Shown here one piece after another: positions 5,244 to 5,862 of a stretch of DNA of 5,862 bases. How positions within the stretch are numbered: the first letter of the stretch is position 1; the number at the start of each line of letters is the position of its first letter. Position numbers and translations under genes: made by a program. The notes beneath the pieces are model-generated. The model saw only the letters and a list, made by a program, of their open reading frames with translations. It was not told the origin of the DNA and did no database searches. This stretch comes from Bdellovibrionota bacterium (GTDB lineage Bacteria; Bdellovibrionota; Bacteriovoracia; Bacteriovoracales; Bacteriovoracaceae), in the NCBI GenBank assembly GCA_030836365.1, contig JAURQB010000019.1, positions 1 through 5,862 of the forward strand, in the 5' to 3' direction.

Positions 5244-5862
5244 ATGTATTTTGATAAAATTTATCGCACTAACCGAAATTTATTTACCCTCGTTTTAGTT
5301 TTCGCTTTTAACTCAATTGTTTTTGCCAACGAGGAAAATCTGGGCTCCTACGCTAAAGTTGTTTTGACAGAGAAATCAAGAGCACTACTGGCGTTTAAAA
5401 ATCCCGTAGAGATTGAATCCAAAAAAATTTATCAAACAAATATTGATGGCCTGAAGTTTTACGCCAAAGAAATTTCCCCCAGTCGTAATAGAGTATACGG
5501 TCTTTTTAATAAGAAAATCCTTCAGCGTGGGGAAAGCATTTTATTAATAGGTGTGTTTGATAAAAAGAAAGATGATAACATTGGTAAGTTGAGAGGGTCT
5601 GTTTTTTACTCTGTGTCTTTTGGAAGCTTTAAAGAAACCATTGGCAATGCTTCTGCGGAGTCTTCTCAAAATTCTCCCTTCACTCTGGGGGCGAGTTTGA
5701 ACTATAAGATGAATAATCTTTTTTCCATTTCCTCTAGTGCTTATTTTTCAAAGTTAAACTCTGCCATGACTGAGAACCTTGGAGCGGGAGATGATGGCAA
5801 CAGCGTCGATATTCCCTGGGAGTATGGTTTAACGAGTTATCTAGAGTATTCTGGCCTTAACT
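5244..5862 (+). CDS. Secreted, probable outer-membrane beta-barrel protein (3' end cut off)
   Basis: An open frame from ATG 5244 to the window end gives 206 residues with no stop, so the gene is partial. The signal peptide covers residues 1-28, with the site at IVFA|NEEN. Residues about 36-105 form a mixed-strand module with a repeated short-strand rhythm (KVVLTEKSRALLAF, then RVYGLFNKKILQRGESILLIG), possibly a small SH3-like or FlgT-C-like domain; this is a guess from pattern. From about 146 (FTLGASLNYKMNNLFSISSS) the sequence alternates polar and hydrophobic residues with aromatic girdle positions and a Gly/Asp-rich loop at 179-187, as in outer-membrane barrels, which would continue beyond the window. 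No regular Shine-Dalgarno sequence is present; palindrome copy 3 ends 12 bases upstream. I cannot name the family. Confidence 0.8.
   Translation, partial: MYFDKIYRTNRNLFTLVLVFAFNSIVFANEENLGSYAKVVLTEKSRALLAFKNPVEIESKKIYQTNIDGLKFYAKEISPSRNRVYGLFNKKILQRGESILLIGVFDKKKDDNIGKLRGSVFYSVSFGSFKETIGNASAESSQNSPFTLGASLNYKMNNLFSISSSAYFSKLNSAMTENLGAGDDGNSVDIPWEYGLTSYLEYSGLN

Overview
The window reads as chromosomal DNA of a low-GC (roughly 40% by eye) Gram-negative bacterium. It carries five protein-coding genes, and every product starts with an export signal: four signal peptides of the signal peptidase I type and one lipoprotein signal. The lipoprotein signal, the LysM lipoprotein and the outer-membrane-like sequences imply a diderm envelope. 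The high share of secreted proteins with no recognisable family suggests a predatory or delta-type lineage such as Bdellovibrionota (Bacteriovorax/Bdellovibrio-like). That placement is inferred from style, because no marker gene is present.

Layout. At 33-971 (+) lies an unrecognised secreted protein whose second half holds three similar [ND]xx(G/N)E(I/L)V motifs. After a 62-base gap, 1034-3394 (+) encodes a large secreted protein with a cysteine-bearing head, coiled coil, Gly/Ala-rich hydrophobic middle, Pro-rich linker and unknown C-terminal domain. The two are probably co-transcribed, and a strong perfect palindrome (3406-3432) follows. At 3562-4413 (+) lies a membrane metalloprotease of the M50/site-2-protease type, with the HELSH and NxxPxxD signatures. 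It is preceded by a textbook sigma-54 promoter (GG-N10-GC). Converging on it with overlapping stop codons is a lipoprotein with two LysM domains (5126-4410, -). Diverging from that lipoprotein, a secreted, probably beta-barrel protein starts at 5244 (+) and runs off the window end.

The most striking non-genic signal is a palindrome family with core arm CAAAAGGTAC around a 3-base GCG/CGC centre, present three times in about 1.8 kb (3406-3432, 4428-4450, 5207-5231). The asymmetric centre gives each copy a direction, and the third copy is inverted relative to the other two. One copy follows a stop codon, one is translated as the C-terminal tail of the LysM lipoprotein in the convergent overlap, and one lies 12 bases before a start codon. 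This looks like a dispersed REP-like or terminator-type element.

Functionally, the window is an envelope/secreted-protein neighbourhood rather than a single clear pathway. The sigma-54 promoter makes the M50 protease the best candidate for a separately regulated unit. No tRNA, rRNA, CRISPR array, transposase or phage gene was found. No gene-free stretch exceeds 300 bases.
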